Below are positions 33,032 through 42,928 of a stretch of DNA of 64,000 nucleotides, piece by piece. The DNA comes from JAEXZL01 sp049943125. GTDB taxonomy: Bacteria > Bacillota > Clostridia > Clostridiales > Clostridiaceae. Where the stretch lies: assembly GCF_049943125.1 (NCBI RefSeq), contig NZ_CP188040.1, positions 1,922,001-1,986,000 of the forward strand, in the 5' to 3' direction. The first letter of the stretch is position 1; each line of letters starts with the position of its first letter. The position numbers were made by a program, and so were the translations under genes. Under the pieces are notes generated by a model. The model saw only the letters and a program-made list of their open reading frames with translations, was not told where the DNA came from and did no database searches.

Positions 33032-34471
33032 ATGGAAAAGGAATACGGCCACAATTTCAGTGAGGAAATACTGAAGGCTCTGGAGGAGCTTGGCTATACA
33101 AAGCCTACGGAGGTGCAGGAGAGGGTAATTCCACTCGCACTAGAGGATAAGGATATAGTTGTTCAGTCACAGACTGGTAGCGGAAAGACAGCGGCCTTTG
33201 GAATTCCTCTCTGTGAGAAGATAAGCTGGGAGGAGAATAATCCTGTGGGATTAGTTTTAACTCCCACAAGAGAGCTAGCGGTGCAGGTGAAGGAGGAGCT
33301 TACTAATATCGGAAGATTTAAGAGGCTGAGAGTAGCTGCGCTATTTGGTAAACAGCCCTTTTCTTATCAAGAAAGGGAGCTGAAGCAGAAGACTCATATT
33401 GCTGTGGGTACTCCTGGTAGGGTTCTTGATCATCTAAATAGAGGAACCTTAAAGGGTGATGAAATCAGATACCTAATTATTGACGAGGCCGATGAGCTTT
33501 TAAAGATGGGATTTATTGAAGAGGTGGGAGAGATTATTAGTTATCTTCCTAAGGATAGGGTAACTATGCTCTTTTCTGCTACCATGCCTGAGAGAATAAA
33601 GAGCCTCTGCACTAAATATATGAAGTCCTACGAAAGCATAAAGATAGAAAGTGAAGGGATAACTGCTTTGAATATAAAGCACTATCTTTATGAGGTTAAA
33701 GAAGATAAGGATTGGCTTCTCATGGATATAACTAAGGTGGAGAACCCTGATAGCTGCATAATCTTTTGTAATACCAAGGAAGCCGTTGACAGGCTTTATA
33801 ATAAGCTGAAGGCTAAGGATTATCCCTGCAATAAGCTCCATGGAGGGTTAGAGCAGGATGATAGATTAAGGATTATGAAGGACTTTAAGCTAGGTAAGTT
33901 TATTTATCTTATCACCACTGATGTGGCTGGAAGAGGAATAGACATCGATAATGTAAATCTAGTGGTTAATTATGATATCCCTGAGGTAAAGGAAGGCTAT
34001 GTTCATAGAACGGGAAGAACAGGAAGAGCTGGGAAAGAAGGAACAGCAATAACCTTTATCAATGAAGACAGACAGGAAAGATTTTTAAAGGATATTGAAG
34101 AGTATATAGGCTTTTCTCTGGAAAGAAGGCAAGTGCCTAGTCGTTCAGAAGTAGATAAAGCGAGGGATGCCTTTGAGAATAAGATAGCCTCAAAGCCAAA
34201 AATCAAAGAGGAAAAAGGCCACAAGCTAAATAAGAGCATAACTAAGCTTTACTTTAATGGCGGTAAGAAGAAAAAGCTGAGAGCTGTGGATTTTGTAGGT
34301 GCTATATGCAGAGTCCCTGGAATTACTGCAGAAGACATAGGGATAATTGATATACAAGAGAATATTACTTATGTAGAAATCCTAAATAACAAGGGAGAGG
34401 AAGTCCTTAAAGCCATGAAGGACTCTACTGTTAAAGGGAAACAGCTGAAGGTACAAAAGGCAAAGAATTAG
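33032..34471 (+). CDS. dbpA: DEAD-box RNA helicase with DbpA-type RNA-binding domain
   Basis: ATP-dependent RNA helicase. Motifs in order: Q motif YTKPTEVQERVIP, Walker A SQTGSGKT (about residue 50), PTRELA, DEAD (about 153), SAT, and HRTGRTGRAG (about 330). The C-terminal 75 residues (LYFNGGKKKKLRAVDFVGAI on) match the DbpA/YxiN RNA-binding domain that targets 23S rRNA helix 92, so it probably acts in large-subunit assembly. The length of 479 aa fits YxiN. Stand-alone, ended at the 34493 hairpin. Confidence 0.94.
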   Translation: MEKEYGHNFSEEILKALEELGYTKPTEVQERVIPLALEDKDIVVQSQTGSGKTAAFGIPLCEKISWEENNPVGLVLTPTRELAVQVKEELTNIGRFKRLRVAALFGKQPFSYQERELKQKTHIAVGTPGRVLDHLNRGTLKGDEIRYLIIDEADELLKMGFIEEVGEIISYLPKDRVTMLFSATMPERIKSLCTKYMKSYESIKIESEGITALNIKHYLYEVKEDKDWLLMDITKVENPDSCIIFCNTKEAVDRLYNKLKAKDYPCNKLHGGLEQDDRLRIMKDFKLGKFIYLITTDVAGRGIDIDNVNLVVNYDIPEVKEGYVHRTGRTGRAGKEGTAITFINEDRQERFLKDIEEYIGFSLERRQVPSRSEVDKARDAFENKIASKPKIKEEKGHKLNKSITKLYFNGGKKKKLRAVDFVGAICRVPGITAEDIGIIDIQENITYVEILNNKGEEVLKAMKDSTVKGKQLKVQKAKN

Positions 34472-34492
34472 AATATAATATGGGATAAGGGA

Positions 34493-34541
34493 AAAGACTG
34501 TGGAAGCATAGGAATCTTAAGCTTCTCAGTCTTTCATTTTT
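34493..34541 (+). terminator. Terminator after the helicase gene
   Basis: AAAGACTG (34493-34500) pairs with CAGTCTTT (34527-34534), with an inner GAAGC/GCTTC stem, followed by a T-rich stretch. Confidence 0.8.
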
Positions 34542-34701
34542 CTCGGGGAAATATTATACCTGATAAAAATATAGTACCGGGGCATGATTAATAAGCTTTT
34601 GAGGTTATGGTACAAATTGTATATAATTATAGATAGAGATCTATTAGGAGCGAAAGCGGTATTACAATAATTATTTTGATTTTGAGAAATGAGGTTGGAT
34701 T

Positions 34702-35223
34702 ATGCAGGAGGAATACTGGAATATTTATGATATAGATAGAAACCTTACAGATAGGATTCATAAAAGAGGAGTACCAATGGCAGAAGGAGATTATCACCTG
34801 GTGGTGCATCTTTGCATCTTTAACTCTAAAGGTGAGCTTCTCATACAAAAAAGACAACCTTGGAAGAAGGGCTGGTCTGGTCTCTGGGATCTCACTGTAG
34901 GAGGCTCTGCAGTCCTAGGAGAAAGCAGCAGGGAAGCCGTGGAAAGAGAAGCCAAGGAGGAGCTAGGAATAGATGTAAATCTTGAAGGCCATAGACCCTT
35001 TATGACTATAAACTTTGAACAAGGCTTTGATGACTACTGGATGATAGAAAAGGATATTCCCTTAGAGAGCTTAACTCTCCAATATGAAGAGGTTGCCGAT
35101 GCCAAGTGGGTTAATGAAGAGGAGCTTAAGGCAATGGTGGAAAAGGGAGAATTCATCAATTACTTCTTTATAGATAATATCTTCAAACTTAAAGGACACT
35201 GGGGATCAGTCCTTGATAGTTAA
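34702..35223 (+). CDS. Nudix hydrolase
   Basis: The Nudix box GSAVLGESSREAVEREAKEE then LGI (about residues 73-95) matches GX5EX7REUXEEXGU exactly. The preceding VHLCIFNSKGELLIQKR and GLWDLTVGG are typical of the IDI/YfcD-like Nudix group that acts on isoprenoid-like or nucleotide diphosphates; the exact substrate is not predictable. 173 aa. ATG 34702 is weakly preceded by GAGGTTGG. 38 bases separate it from the next gene, so a two-gene operon is possible. Confidence 0.93.
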   Translation: MQEEYWNIYDIDRNLTDRIHKRGVPMAEGDYHLVVHLCIFNSKGELLIQKRQPWKKGWSGLWDLTVGGSAVLGESSREAVEREAKEELGIDVNLEGHRPFMTINFEQGFDDYWMIEKDIPLESLTLQYEEVADAKWVNEEELKAMVEKGEFINYFFIDNIFKLKGHWGSVLDS

Positions 35224-35261
35224 CGGTACAGAGTATTTGTTTTATTATTTTTAGGGGGGAT

Positions 35262-35864
35262 ATGATGAAGGATATTAATAAAGATATTAGTGATTTTATA
35301 TTCGTTGAAGATATTCCACAAAAAGCAGATGCCATAATGATAACAGGAGGCTCTTATCCAGAAGCAGCGGAAATGGCTGCAGACCTTTGGAAAAGTTCTT
35401 ATGCTCCTGTTATATTTATAGGTGGAGGAGTAAGTATCAAGACGGGAAGGTTTCCAGGACCACGGTCAAATAGAGAAATATATAACAAAGAATATGAAAC
35501 AGAATATGATTTTTATAAGGATGTTCTTCTATTGAATGGAGTTCCTGAAGAGGCTATAGTTGGTGAAAATAAATCAGGCTTTACAAGAGAAAATGCTGTA
35601 TTTACAAGGAAGGTTGTTGACGAGCATAATATAAAAATAAACAAGGTGCTTTTGATATGCAAATCATTTCATGCACGACGAAGCTTAATGTTTTATCAAT
35701 CGGCTTTCCCCAAGGTTGAATTTTTGGTGATTCCCTATAATGTCTCTAATATTACCAAAAAGAACTGGTTTTTATCAGAGTATGGTGTTAAGCGAGTCCT
35801 AGGAGAGCTGAAAAGATGTGGTGATCAATTCACAATGGAGGATATAAATAACTTTATAGAATAA
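35262..35864 (+). CDS. YdcF/SanA (DUF218) family protein
   Basis: A 200-aa soluble DUF218 domain: ADAIMITGGSYPEAAEMAA at about residue 23, VIFIGGGVS, and GFTRENAVFTRKVVDEH then CKSFHARRSLMFYQ. DUF218 proteins are often membrane-linked and affect cell-envelope traits; this one lacks a signal or membrane helix, like the YdcF type that binds S-adenosylmethionine. Start is either of two adjacent ATG codons (35262/35265) after AGGGGGGA. Function uncertain. Confidence 0.85.
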   Translation: MMKDINKDISDFIFVEDIPQKADAIMITGGSYPEAAEMAADLWKSSYAPVIFIGGGVSIKTGRFPGPRSNREIYNKEYETEYDFYKDVLLLNGVPEEAIVGENKSGFTRENAVFTRKVVDEHNIKINKVLLICKSFHARRSLMFYQSAFPKVEFLVIPYNVSNITKKNWFLSEYGVKRVLGELKRCGDQFTMEDINNFIE

Positions 35865-35930
35865 AGGCTGTTTCCTTATGAAATTTTCTGCTTTATGCCA
35901 TATTTCTAGTATTATTTTATAGATTAATAA

Positions 35931-35971
35931 AAAGGCTTTTAAGATAAACTATGAATATCTTAAAAGCCTTT
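35931..35971. terminator. Bidirectional terminator between DUF218 and MATE genes
   Basis: The 16-bp arm AAAGGCTTTTAAGATA (35931-35946) pairs perfectly with TATCTTAAAAGCCTTT (35956-35971), serving the two convergent genes. Confidence 0.88.
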
Positions 35972-35980
35972 AGTTATATA

Positions 35981-37360
35981 TTAAACTTTAGAGGTTGAGA
36001 GTTCTTTTATTCTCTCTTTTTTCTTGAGAACCTTCCATACCATCAGAAGCATGGTTATGTAGCAGGCTGCCCCACCTATGAAGTTGGATACAGGCTCAGC
36101 GAGGAATACTCCAGTGGTGCCGAGATTATTTATCCTTGGCAGGTAGAGGGTTAAGGGTATTACTATGATGGCTTTTCTTAATAATGAAAAGAATATAGCT
36201 TGTCTAGATTTCCCTAGGGCTACAAAAACCGATTGTCCAGAAAACTGTAGGGACATCATAAAGAAGCCAAAGAAATAAAGCCTTAAGGATGGAATTCCTT
36301 TACTTACTATATCAGCATTATTATCGAATATGCTTATGAAAAATCCAGGGAAGGCATAAATCACTGCCCAGACTACAGTGGTATAGATTATGCAGGCTAT
36401 GGAGGTAAAGGAAATAGCCTTTCTTACCCTTTTGTACTCCTTGGCACCATAATTGTAGCCCATAACTGGCTGTGCGCTGTTGGTTATTCCACGAACTGGC
36501 ATCATGGTCATTTCTCTAATGGTGTTTATAACAGTCATTATACCAACGTATAAATCACCACCATAGAGCTGGAGGGTAGAATTTGCAGCTATTTGAACCA
36601 GGCTGTTGGTTACGGCCATGATAAAGCCTGACATACCTAAGGTGACAATTCTCTTCATTCTTTTAGCCTTCAGCTTAAAGCACTCTGGCTTAAGCTTTAA
36701 GATGGTCTTTTTTCCTGTAAGAAATTTAAAAATCCATAGGGCAGAAATAAACTGAGAGATTATCGTGGCCAGTGCAGCACCGGAAACTCCCATATCCAGA
36801 AGAAAAATAAAGATCGGGTCTAATATTATGTTAGCTACTGCTCCTATAGCTACGGTAGTCATACCTATTCTGCCGAAGCCTTGAGCATTGATGAAGCTGT
36901 TCATACCAAGGCCAACCATCACAAAGACGCTGCCTAAAAGATATATGGTTATGTAGCTGTTAGCATAGGGAAAGGTAGCATCACTAGCTCCAAATAGATA
37001 AAGCAAAGGTTCCTTAAATATAAGACCTAACAAGGTGAGTAGTACACCAAAAATTAAAAGCATAACAAAGGTGTTTCCCATGATAAGCTCTGCTTCCTTT
37101 TCATTTCCTCTCCCTCTTTCTATGGAGAAAAGAGGAGCACCACCCATACCAAAGAGGTTGGTAAAGGCTGTAATCATTGTTATTATAGGCAGGGCTACTC
37201 CTAGACCCGTCAAGGCTAGAGTTGAATTCTCCGGTAGATTGCCTATATAGATTCTATCTACTACATTGTAAAGTACATTTATAAGCTGTGCTAGTGTCAT
37301 TGGTAGTGCAAGCTTTAAAATATTTCCTACGACACTACCTTTAGAGAAATCATTTTTCAT
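35981..37360 (-). CDS. MATE family multidrug/Na+ efflux transporter
   Basis: A 459-aa protein with about 12 membrane helices, using cation gradients to expel drugs or other small molecules. MATE landmarks: LALPMTLAQLINVLYNVVDR in helix 1, then NSFINAQGFGRIGM and ITNSAQPVMGYNYGAKEYKR. ATG 37360 follows AAGGAG 8 bases upstream; an earlier frame to 37405 lacks a site. Substrate unknown. Convergent with DUF218, divergent from the B3/4 gene at 37477. Confidence 0.93.
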   Translation of the reverse strand: MKNDFSKGSVVGNILKLALPMTLAQLINVLYNVVDRIYIGNLPENSTLALTGLGVALPIITMITAFTNLFGMGGAPLFSIERGRGNEKEAELIMGNTFVMLLIFGVLLTLLGLIFKEPLLYLFGASDATFPYANSYITIYLLGSVFVMVGLGMNSFINAQGFGRIGMTTVAIGAVANIILDPIFIFLLDMGVSGAALATIISQFISALWIFKFLTGKKTILKLKPECFKLKAKRMKRIVTLGMSGFIMAVTNSLVQIAANSTLQLYGGDLYVGIMTVINTIREMTMMPVRGITNSAQPVMGYNYGAKEYKRVRKAISFTSIACIIYTTVVWAVIYAFPGFFISIFDNNADIVSKGIPSLRLYFFGFFMMSLQFSGQSVFVALGKSRQAIFFSLLRKAIIVIPLTLYLPRINNLGTTGVFLAEPVSNFIGGAACYITMLLMVWKVLKKKERIKELSTSKV

Positions 37361-37476
37361 TGCTACATCTCCTTTTAACAATATAATAATAGCACTAAAA
37401 AGCATAAATATACAAATGAGGAAGTTTAATGATATACTTAAAAAATATGAATATATAGGTGCAGAGGTGATGATTA

Positions 37477-38139
37477 GTGAAAATAGTTAATATTAGTCAG
37501 GAGATTAAAGAACTGATTCCTGAAGCAAGCCTTGGAATATTACAGTGCGGAGTTAAGGTTGAAAAGAGTAATAAGGAGCTAATTAAAATTCTTGACTATA
37601 CCCTAGGAGTAGCAGCTGAGACTCTTGAAGGTGGTAATATTACTGACTACCCTCATATAGGAGCCACAAGAAAGGCTTATAGAGCATTAGGTAAGGATCC
37701 TACTAAGTACAGAAATTCAGCGGAGGCAATGCTAAGAAGAACAAAGCAGGGGAAGGGACTTTATCATATAAACAATGTGGTAGAGGTAAACAATATACTT
37801 TCCATAGCATCAGGATTTTCTTTGGGAACTTATGATACATCTAAGATCCGGGAGGAAATACTTTTGGAAAGAGCTGTAGAGGGCTCCCAGTATGAGGGCA
37901 TAGGAAAAGAGCTTCTAAACATAGAATATCTTCCTGCTCTTAAGGATGACTCAGGCTACTTTGGCAATCCCACCAGTGATAGTACTAGGGCAATGATTAC
38001 AGAGAGTACCGAGGAGATAATTATGGTGATTTACTCCTTTGAGGGGGAAGAAGGACTAGAGGAGCTTTTGGATAAAGCCATTGAGCTTTTGAAGGTTCAC
38101 TGCTCTGGAGAAGACTTCCAGAGAGCTATAATTACATAG
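37477..38139 (+). CDS. Stand-alone B3/B4 domain protein (PheT editing-domain-like)
   Basis: A 220-aa protein matching the free-standing B3/B4 tRNA-binding/editing domain of phenylalanyl-tRNA synthetase beta (COG3382 type). Key pieces: GATRKAYRALGKDPTKYR, SAEAMLRRTKQGKGLYHINN and VVEVNNILSI, then a C-terminal GNPTSDSTRAMI and IYSFEGEEGLEELLDKA. Suggested roles are trans-editing or aminoacyl-tRNA quality control, not proven. GTG 37477 with AGAGGTGA upstream; the next gene is preceded by its own promoter, so it is monocistronic. Confidence 0.86.
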   Translation: MKIVNISQEIKELIPEASLGILQCGVKVEKSNKELIKILDYTLGVAAETLEGGNITDYPHIGATRKAYRALGKDPTKYRNSAEAMLRRTKQGKGLYHINNVVEVNNILSIASGFSLGTYDTSKIREEILLERAVEGSQYEGIGKELLNIEYLPALKDDSGYFGNPTSDSTRAMITESTEEIIMVIYSFEGEEGLEELLDKAIELLKVHCSGEDFQRAIIT

Positions 38140-38172
38140 AGATGATTTATTATGTCATAGGTTAAATTTATC

Positions 38173-38201
38173 TTGACAACCCAAAGAAACTCTAATAAAC
38201 T
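38173..38201 (+). promoter_or_regulatory. Promoter of the carAB leader
   Basis: TTGACA (38173-38178) and TAAACT (38196-38201) are spaced by 17 bases. The predicted transcript start lies about 40 bases before the PyrR-binding element. Confidence 0.6.
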
Positions 38202-38246
38202 TTTTCATAAGATAGATAATTGTATTTTATTTTGGTGCATAATACT

Positions 38247-38391
38247 TTAATTTGGTCCTGTGAGGCCAGAAAGGAGCATGAATATGTGTGTTTTTTTGCT
38301 ACATAAAAATGTTATGAAGAATTTAATAATAGATAGCTGAAGGATAAGGAAGGGAGCATTTTGTGTTCTCTGAATTATCCTTTTTATTTTT
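38247..38391 (+). promoter_or_regulatory. PyrR-type attenuator ahead of carAB
   Basis: GGTCCTGTGAGGCCAGAAAGG (split: GGTCC TGTGAGG CCAGAAAGG, 38254-38274) matches the PyrR-binding anti-antiterminator, whose core is UCCNGNGAGG. A terminator hairpin follows at 38340-38391: AAGGATAA pairs with TTATCC, with T-rich sequence after it. PyrR, bound to UMP/UTP, would stabilise termination, so carAB is repressed by pyrimidines. The pyrR gene itself is not in the window. Confidence 0.85.
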
Positions 38392-38423
38392 TATCCCGTC
38401 AGTAAAAATAGGAGGTATCTATT

Positions 38424-39491
38424 ATGGAAGGTAAATTAATATTGGAAAATGGTGAGGTCTTTACAGGAAGAGCTTTTGGATATATGAAGGAGACCGTTGG
38501 GGAGGTAGTATTTAATACGGGGATGACGGGATATCAGGAGGTGCTCACAGACCCGTCTTATTACGGTCAGATTGTAGTGATGACTTATCCTCTAATAGGT
38601 AACTACGGAATAAATTTAGAGGATGGTGAAAGTGTAAGCTCTAAGGTAAGAGGTTTTGTTGTGAGAGAGGCCTGTTATTACCCAGGAAACTTTAGATGTG
38701 AGCTTACCCTAGAGGATTACTTAAAAAACAATAAGATAATGGCTCTAGAAGGCATTGACACAAGAGCGCTGACTAAGCTTCTCAGGAATAATGGAACCAT
38801 GAGAGGGATTATAACCACTGGAAGTCCCACGGAGGAAGAGGTACAGTCAAGGCTTAAGGCTTTTGATAATTCTAAAGCAGTGATGGAGGTAACTACCTCT
38901 AAAAGCTACACTATTCCTGGAAAAGGAAAGCATGTGGTTCTCATGGATTTTGGAGCAAAGGAAAATATAATACGCTCCTTTAAAAAGAGAGGCTGCAAGA
39001 TTACAGTGGTACCAGCATATACAAAGGCTGAAGAAATACTAGCTTTAAATCCTGAGCTTGTATTCTTATCCAATGGTCCAGGAAACCCAGAAGATTTAGG
39101 GGAAGCTGTGCAAAACTTAAAAGCTCTTGTGGATAAAAAGCCTATAGGAGGGATATGCCTTGGACACCAGCTCATGGCCCTGGCATTGGGAGGGGAAACC
39201 TCCAAATTAAAGTTCGGACACAGGGGCTGCAATCATCCTGTAAAAGCAGTTAAGGAGGATAAGGTTTATATAACCTCTCAAAATCACGGGTATTATGTAA
39301 ATAAGCTTCCAGAGGGTATGGAAGCAACTCATATAAGCATGAATGATGGAACCCTTGAAGGGATGAGGCATAAGAAGCTGCCTATATATACTGTTCAGTT
39401 TCATCCAGAAGCCTGCCCAGGACCTGGAGATATTAATAGTATATTTGATGAATTTCTGGAGCTAGGAGGAGAAGGCTATGCCATTAAATAA
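38424..39491 (+). CDS. carA: Carbamoyl-phosphate synthase small chain
   Basis: Glutamine amidotransferase subunit that supplies NH3 for carbamoyl phosphate (pyrimidine and arginine pathways). The 355-aa protein has an N-terminal CPSase-specific domain (NTGMTGYQEVLTDPSYYGQ) and a class-I GATase domain with nucleophile in GGICLGHQ (about residue 238) and the His-Glu pair in VQFHPEACPGP. RBS AGGAGGTAT precedes ATG 38424. It overlaps carB by 14 bases; the PyrR leader ahead of it indicates the pyrimidine-responsive copy. Confidence 0.97.
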   Translation: MEGKLILENGEVFTGRAFGYMKETVGEVVFNTGMTGYQEVLTDPSYYGQIVVMTYPLIGNYGINLEDGESVSSKVRGFVVREACYYPGNFRCELTLEDYLKNNKIMALEGIDTRALTKLLRNNGTMRGIITTGSPTEEEVQSRLKAFDNSKAVMEVTTSKSYTIPGKGKHVVLMDFGAKENIIRSFKKRGCKITVVPAYTKAEEILALNPELVFLSNGPGNPEDLGEAVQNLKALVDKKPIGGICLGHQLMALALGGETSKLKFGHRGCNHPVKAVKEDKVYITSQNHGYYVNKLPEGMEATHISMNDGTLEGMRHKKLPIYTVQFHPEACPGPGDINSIFDEFLELGGEGYAIK

Positions 39492-42400
39492 AAGTATAAA
39501 AAAGACGCTGGTTATAGGCTCTGGTCCCATAGTAATTGGCCAGGCAGCAGAGTTTGATTATTCCGGAACTCAGGCCTGTGAGGCTCTTAAGGAGGAAGGG
39601 ATAGAGGTTGTACTTATAAATAGCAATCCTGCAACTATAATGACAGATAAGGAAGTAGCTCACAAAATATATATAGAGCCATTAACGGTAGAGTTTGCGG
39701 AAAGAATAATAGAAAAAGAAAGACCAGACAGTATTTTGGCGGGAATGGGAGGACAGACAGGCTTAAACCTAGCTGTAGAGCTTTATGAAAAAGGGATACT
39801 GGATAAATACAATGTGAGAGTAATAGGTACCCCTATAGAGTCTATTAAAAAGGGAGAAGATAGAGAGCTGTTTAGGGAAGAGATGAAAAAGATAGGTCAG
39901 CCCTGCATAGAAAGTGAAATAGTAAACACCTTAGAGGAAGGGATGGCCTTTGCAGAAAAGATAGGGTATCCGGTGATTGTAAGACCAGCCTACACCCTAG
40001 GAGGCACCGGTGGAGGCATAGCAAATGATCAGGAGGAGCTTATAGAGATTTTGGAGCTGGGACTTCAGCTGAGCACCATTGGGCAGGTTCTTCTAGAAAA
40101 GAGTGTTAAGGGCTGGAAGGAAATCGAGTATGAGGTGATGAGAGATTCTAAGGGTAACTGCATCACCGTCTGCAACATGGAAAATATAGATCCTGTAGGA
40201 ATTCATACAGGAGACAGCATAGTGGTTGCTCCAAGCCAGACCCTATCAGATAAAGAGTACCAGCTTTTAAGAAGCGCATCCTTAGAAATAATTGATGCCA
40301 TAGGTATAGAAGGAGGCTGTAATGTTCAGCTGGCCCTAAATCCTCAGAGCTTTCAGTACGGGGTCATAGAGATAAATCCAAGGGTTAGCCGTTCTTCAGC
40401 ACTGGCCTCAAAGGCAACAGGCTATCCCATAGCAAAGGTGGCAGCTAAGATTGCTCTGGGCTATTCCTTAGATGAAATTGAAAATGCTGTAACGAAGAAA
40501 ACCTATGCCTGCTTTGAGCCTTCCTTGGATTATGTTGTGGTAAAAATCCCTAAGTGGCCCTTTGACAAGTTTACTACGGCAAAAAGACAGCTGGGGACTA
40601 AAATGATGGCCACTGGTGAGGTCATGGCTATAGGATCCACCTTTGAGCAGGCCTTTTTAAAGGCTGTTCGTTCTCTGGAGCTGGGGGTGTATACCTTAGA
40701 GTATGGGGCAATGAAGGAAATGACCTTAGGAGAGCTGAAGGAAAGGGTTATGTTTCCTGATGATGAGAGGATATTTGCCATAGCGGAGCTCATAAGAAGA
40801 GGCTACAGAGAAGATATGCTCTGTAATATAACTGGGATAGATAGCTTCTTTGTGAGAAAGCTGAAAAATATTATAGATAAGGAAGAGGAAGTGAAGAAGC
40901 TTACTATAAAGGATTTAACCTATGATATCCTCCACAGCTTAAAGAAAATGGGCTTTTCTGATAAGGGTATTGGCAGCCTTATGGGAATAAGCCCTGATGA
41001 GATATACCAGCTGAGAAGAGCAATGAATATATACCCTGTATATAATATGGTAGATACCTGCGGAGGAGAGTTTGAGGCAGAAACCCCTTATTATTATTCT
41101 ACCTACAATACCTTAGATGAATCGGTGGTAAGCAGCAGAGAAAAGGTAATAGTAATAGGCTCAGGACCCATAAGGATTGGTCAGGGAATAGAGTTTGACT
41201 ATGCCTCTGTTCATGCTGTTAAAGCCTTAAAAAAGCTTGGCTATGAGACCATAATAGTCAATAATAATCCTGAAACTGTAAGCACTGATTTTGATATCTC
41301 TGATAAGCTTTATTTTGAACCTCTCACAGAGGAGGAGATATTAAATATAGTCGATAAGGAAAAGCCTAAAGGAGTAATACTTCAGTTTGGAGGGCAAACG
41401 GCTATAAAGCTGGCATCCTTCCTAGAGAAGAAGGGAATAGAGATTCTAGGTACAAACTTCTCCCAGATTGATGAAGCAGAGGATAGGGAAAGATTTGAAG
41501 CTCTTTTAGAAAGCCTTAATATTTCAAGACCTAAGGGGATAGGGGTATGGAGTAAGGAGGCAGGTCTCCAAAAGGCTGAAGAATTAGGCTACCCCGTCCT
41601 TGTGAGACCCTCCTATGTTTTAGGAGGTCAGGGCATGGAGATTACCTATACTAAAGAGCAGCTTAGCTACTATTTAGAAAAAGCCCTCCTTAAGGATAAG
41701 AAGAACCCTGTGCTCATAGATAAATATCTCATGGGAAGGGAGCTGGAGGTAGATGCCATCTGTGATGGAGAGGATATATTGATACCAGGGATTATGGAGC
41801 ATCTAGAAAGAGCAGGAATTCACTCTGGAGACAGCATAACCATGTATCCAAGCCAGAATATAGCAGGGGAAATAAAAGAAAATATCCTTGCTTATACTAA
41901 GAAGCTTGCCTTAGCCATAGGTATAAAAGGAATGATCAATATTCAGTTTATAGAATATCAGGGAGAGCTCTATGTAATAGAAGTTAATCCTAGGGCTTCC
42001 AGAACAGTACCTTATATAAGTAAGGTAAGCGGTGTTCCTATAGTGGAGCTTGCCACAAGAATAATGCTGGGAGAGAAGCTTAAGGCTTTAGGCTATGGAG
42101 TGGATATATATAAGGAGCCGGAGCTGATTTCAGTTAAGGTACCGGTATTCTCTACAGAGAAGCTTCCCAGGGTTGAGGTTTCCTTAGGTCCGGAGATGAG
42201 ATCCACGGGAGAGGTGCTGGGAGTAGGTAAAACCATAAATGAAGCCATGTACAAGGGCTTTATGGCAGCAAAAATGGGACTTAAATTTAGAACCATGAAA
42301 ATATTAGCTACAATAAATGATAATGATAAAGAAGAATTCGGAGTGCTAGCTAAGGAGCTTCAGCACTTAGGCTATGCATTTATAAGTACCAAAGGAACCT

Positions 42401-42687
42401 CTGATTACCTAACCTCTATAGGAGTTCCCAATGAGACTGTTAGAAGGCTTGGAGAAGAAGAGCCTAATATATTAAATATCATAAGTAACCTAGGAGTAGA
42501 CTTAGTAATCAATACCCCCACTAAAGGTAATAACTCACAAAGAGATGGCTTTATAATAAGAAGAGCTGCTGTAGAGAAAAATATAGGAGTAATAACCACC
42601 CTGGATACCTTAAGAGCATTAGTAGCTGCTACTAATGCTTATAAAGAAAACAAGGATAGGGAAGGACTAGAGGTATACGCCCTATAA
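39478..42687 (+). CDS. carB: Carbamoyl-phosphate synthase large chain
   Basis: The 1069-aa synthetase makes carbamoyl phosphate from bicarbonate, ammonia and two ATP. Two homologous ATP-grasp halves are seen: the first with GSGPIVIGQAAEFDYSGTQ, the second with GSGPIRIGQGIEFDYASVH, joined by an oligomerisation segment, and a C-terminal MGS-like allosteric domain (from about 930). Length is standard. The overlapping start with carA (ATG 39478 inside carA) implies translational coupling. No downstream pyr genes follow; the next gene is in its own unit. Confidence 0.98.
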   Translation: MPLNKSIKKTLVIGSGPIVIGQAAEFDYSGTQACEALKEEGIEVVLINSNPATIMTDKEVAHKIYIEPLTVEFAERIIEKERPDSILAGMGGQTGLNLAVELYEKGILDKYNVRVIGTPIESIKKGEDRELFREEMKKIGQPCIESEIVNTLEEGMAFAEKIGYPVIVRPAYTLGGTGGGIANDQEELIEILELGLQLSTIGQVLLEKSVKGWKEIEYEVMRDSKGNCITVCNMENIDPVGIHTGDSIVVAPSQTLSDKEYQLLRSASLEIIDAIGIEGGCNVQLALNPQSFQYGVIEINPRVSRSSALASKATGYPIAKVAAKIALGYSLDEIENAVTKKTYACFEPSLDYVVVKIPKWPFDKFTTAKRQLGTKMMATGEVMAIGSTFEQAFLKAVRSLELGVYTLEYGAMKEMTLGELKERVMFPDDERIFAIAELIRRGYREDMLCNITGIDSFFVRKLKNIIDKEEEVKKLTIKDLTYDILHSLKKMGFSDKGIGSLMGISPDEIYQLRRAMNIYPVYNMVDTCGGEFEAETPYYYSTYNTLDESVVSSREKVIVIGSGPIRIGQGIEFDYASVHAVKALKKLGYETIIVNNNPETVSTDFDISDKLYFEPLTEEEILNIVDKEKPKGVILQFGGQTAIKLASFLEKKGIEILGTNFSQIDEAEDRERFEALLESLNISRPKGIGVWSKEAGLQKAEELGYPVLVRPSYVLGGQGMEITYTKEQLSYYLEKALLKDKKNPVLIDKYLMGRELEVDAICDGEDILIPGIMEHLERAGIHSGDSITMYPSQNIAGEIKENILAYTKKLALAIGIKGMINIQFIEYQGELYVIEVNPRASRTVPYISKVSGVPIVELATRIMLGEKLKALGYGVDIYKEPELISVKVPVFSTEKLPRVEVSLGPEMRSTGEVLGVGKTINEAMYKGFMAAKMGLKFRTMKILATINDNDKEEFGVLAKELQHLGYAFISTKGTSDYLTSIGVPNETVRRLGEEEPNILNIISNLGVDLVINTPTKGNNSQRDGFIIRRAAVEKNIGVITTLDTLRALVAATNAYKENKDREGLEVYAL

Positions 42688-42928
42688 AATCATTAAACTA
42701 AAACTGTATGGAAGCTAATCCTATGAATTATTTCTTGGATTTAGCCTCTATATGGTTTTTATCAATATTAAAAGACATTTAATATATTGAAGTCATTATC
42801 TTATGATATAGTATAAGCAGAGAATATTTTTATTTGGAAAACGATTTCTAAAAATAAACATAAGAAGATAGCTTTTCATTTTTAAAAATAAAGCTGAAAA
42901 AATATTATTATATATTTAGGAGGTATTT

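Noticed and set aside
33500..33841. Minus-strand 113-aa frame inside the helicase gene
   Set aside because: It is a shadow of the conserved helicase core.
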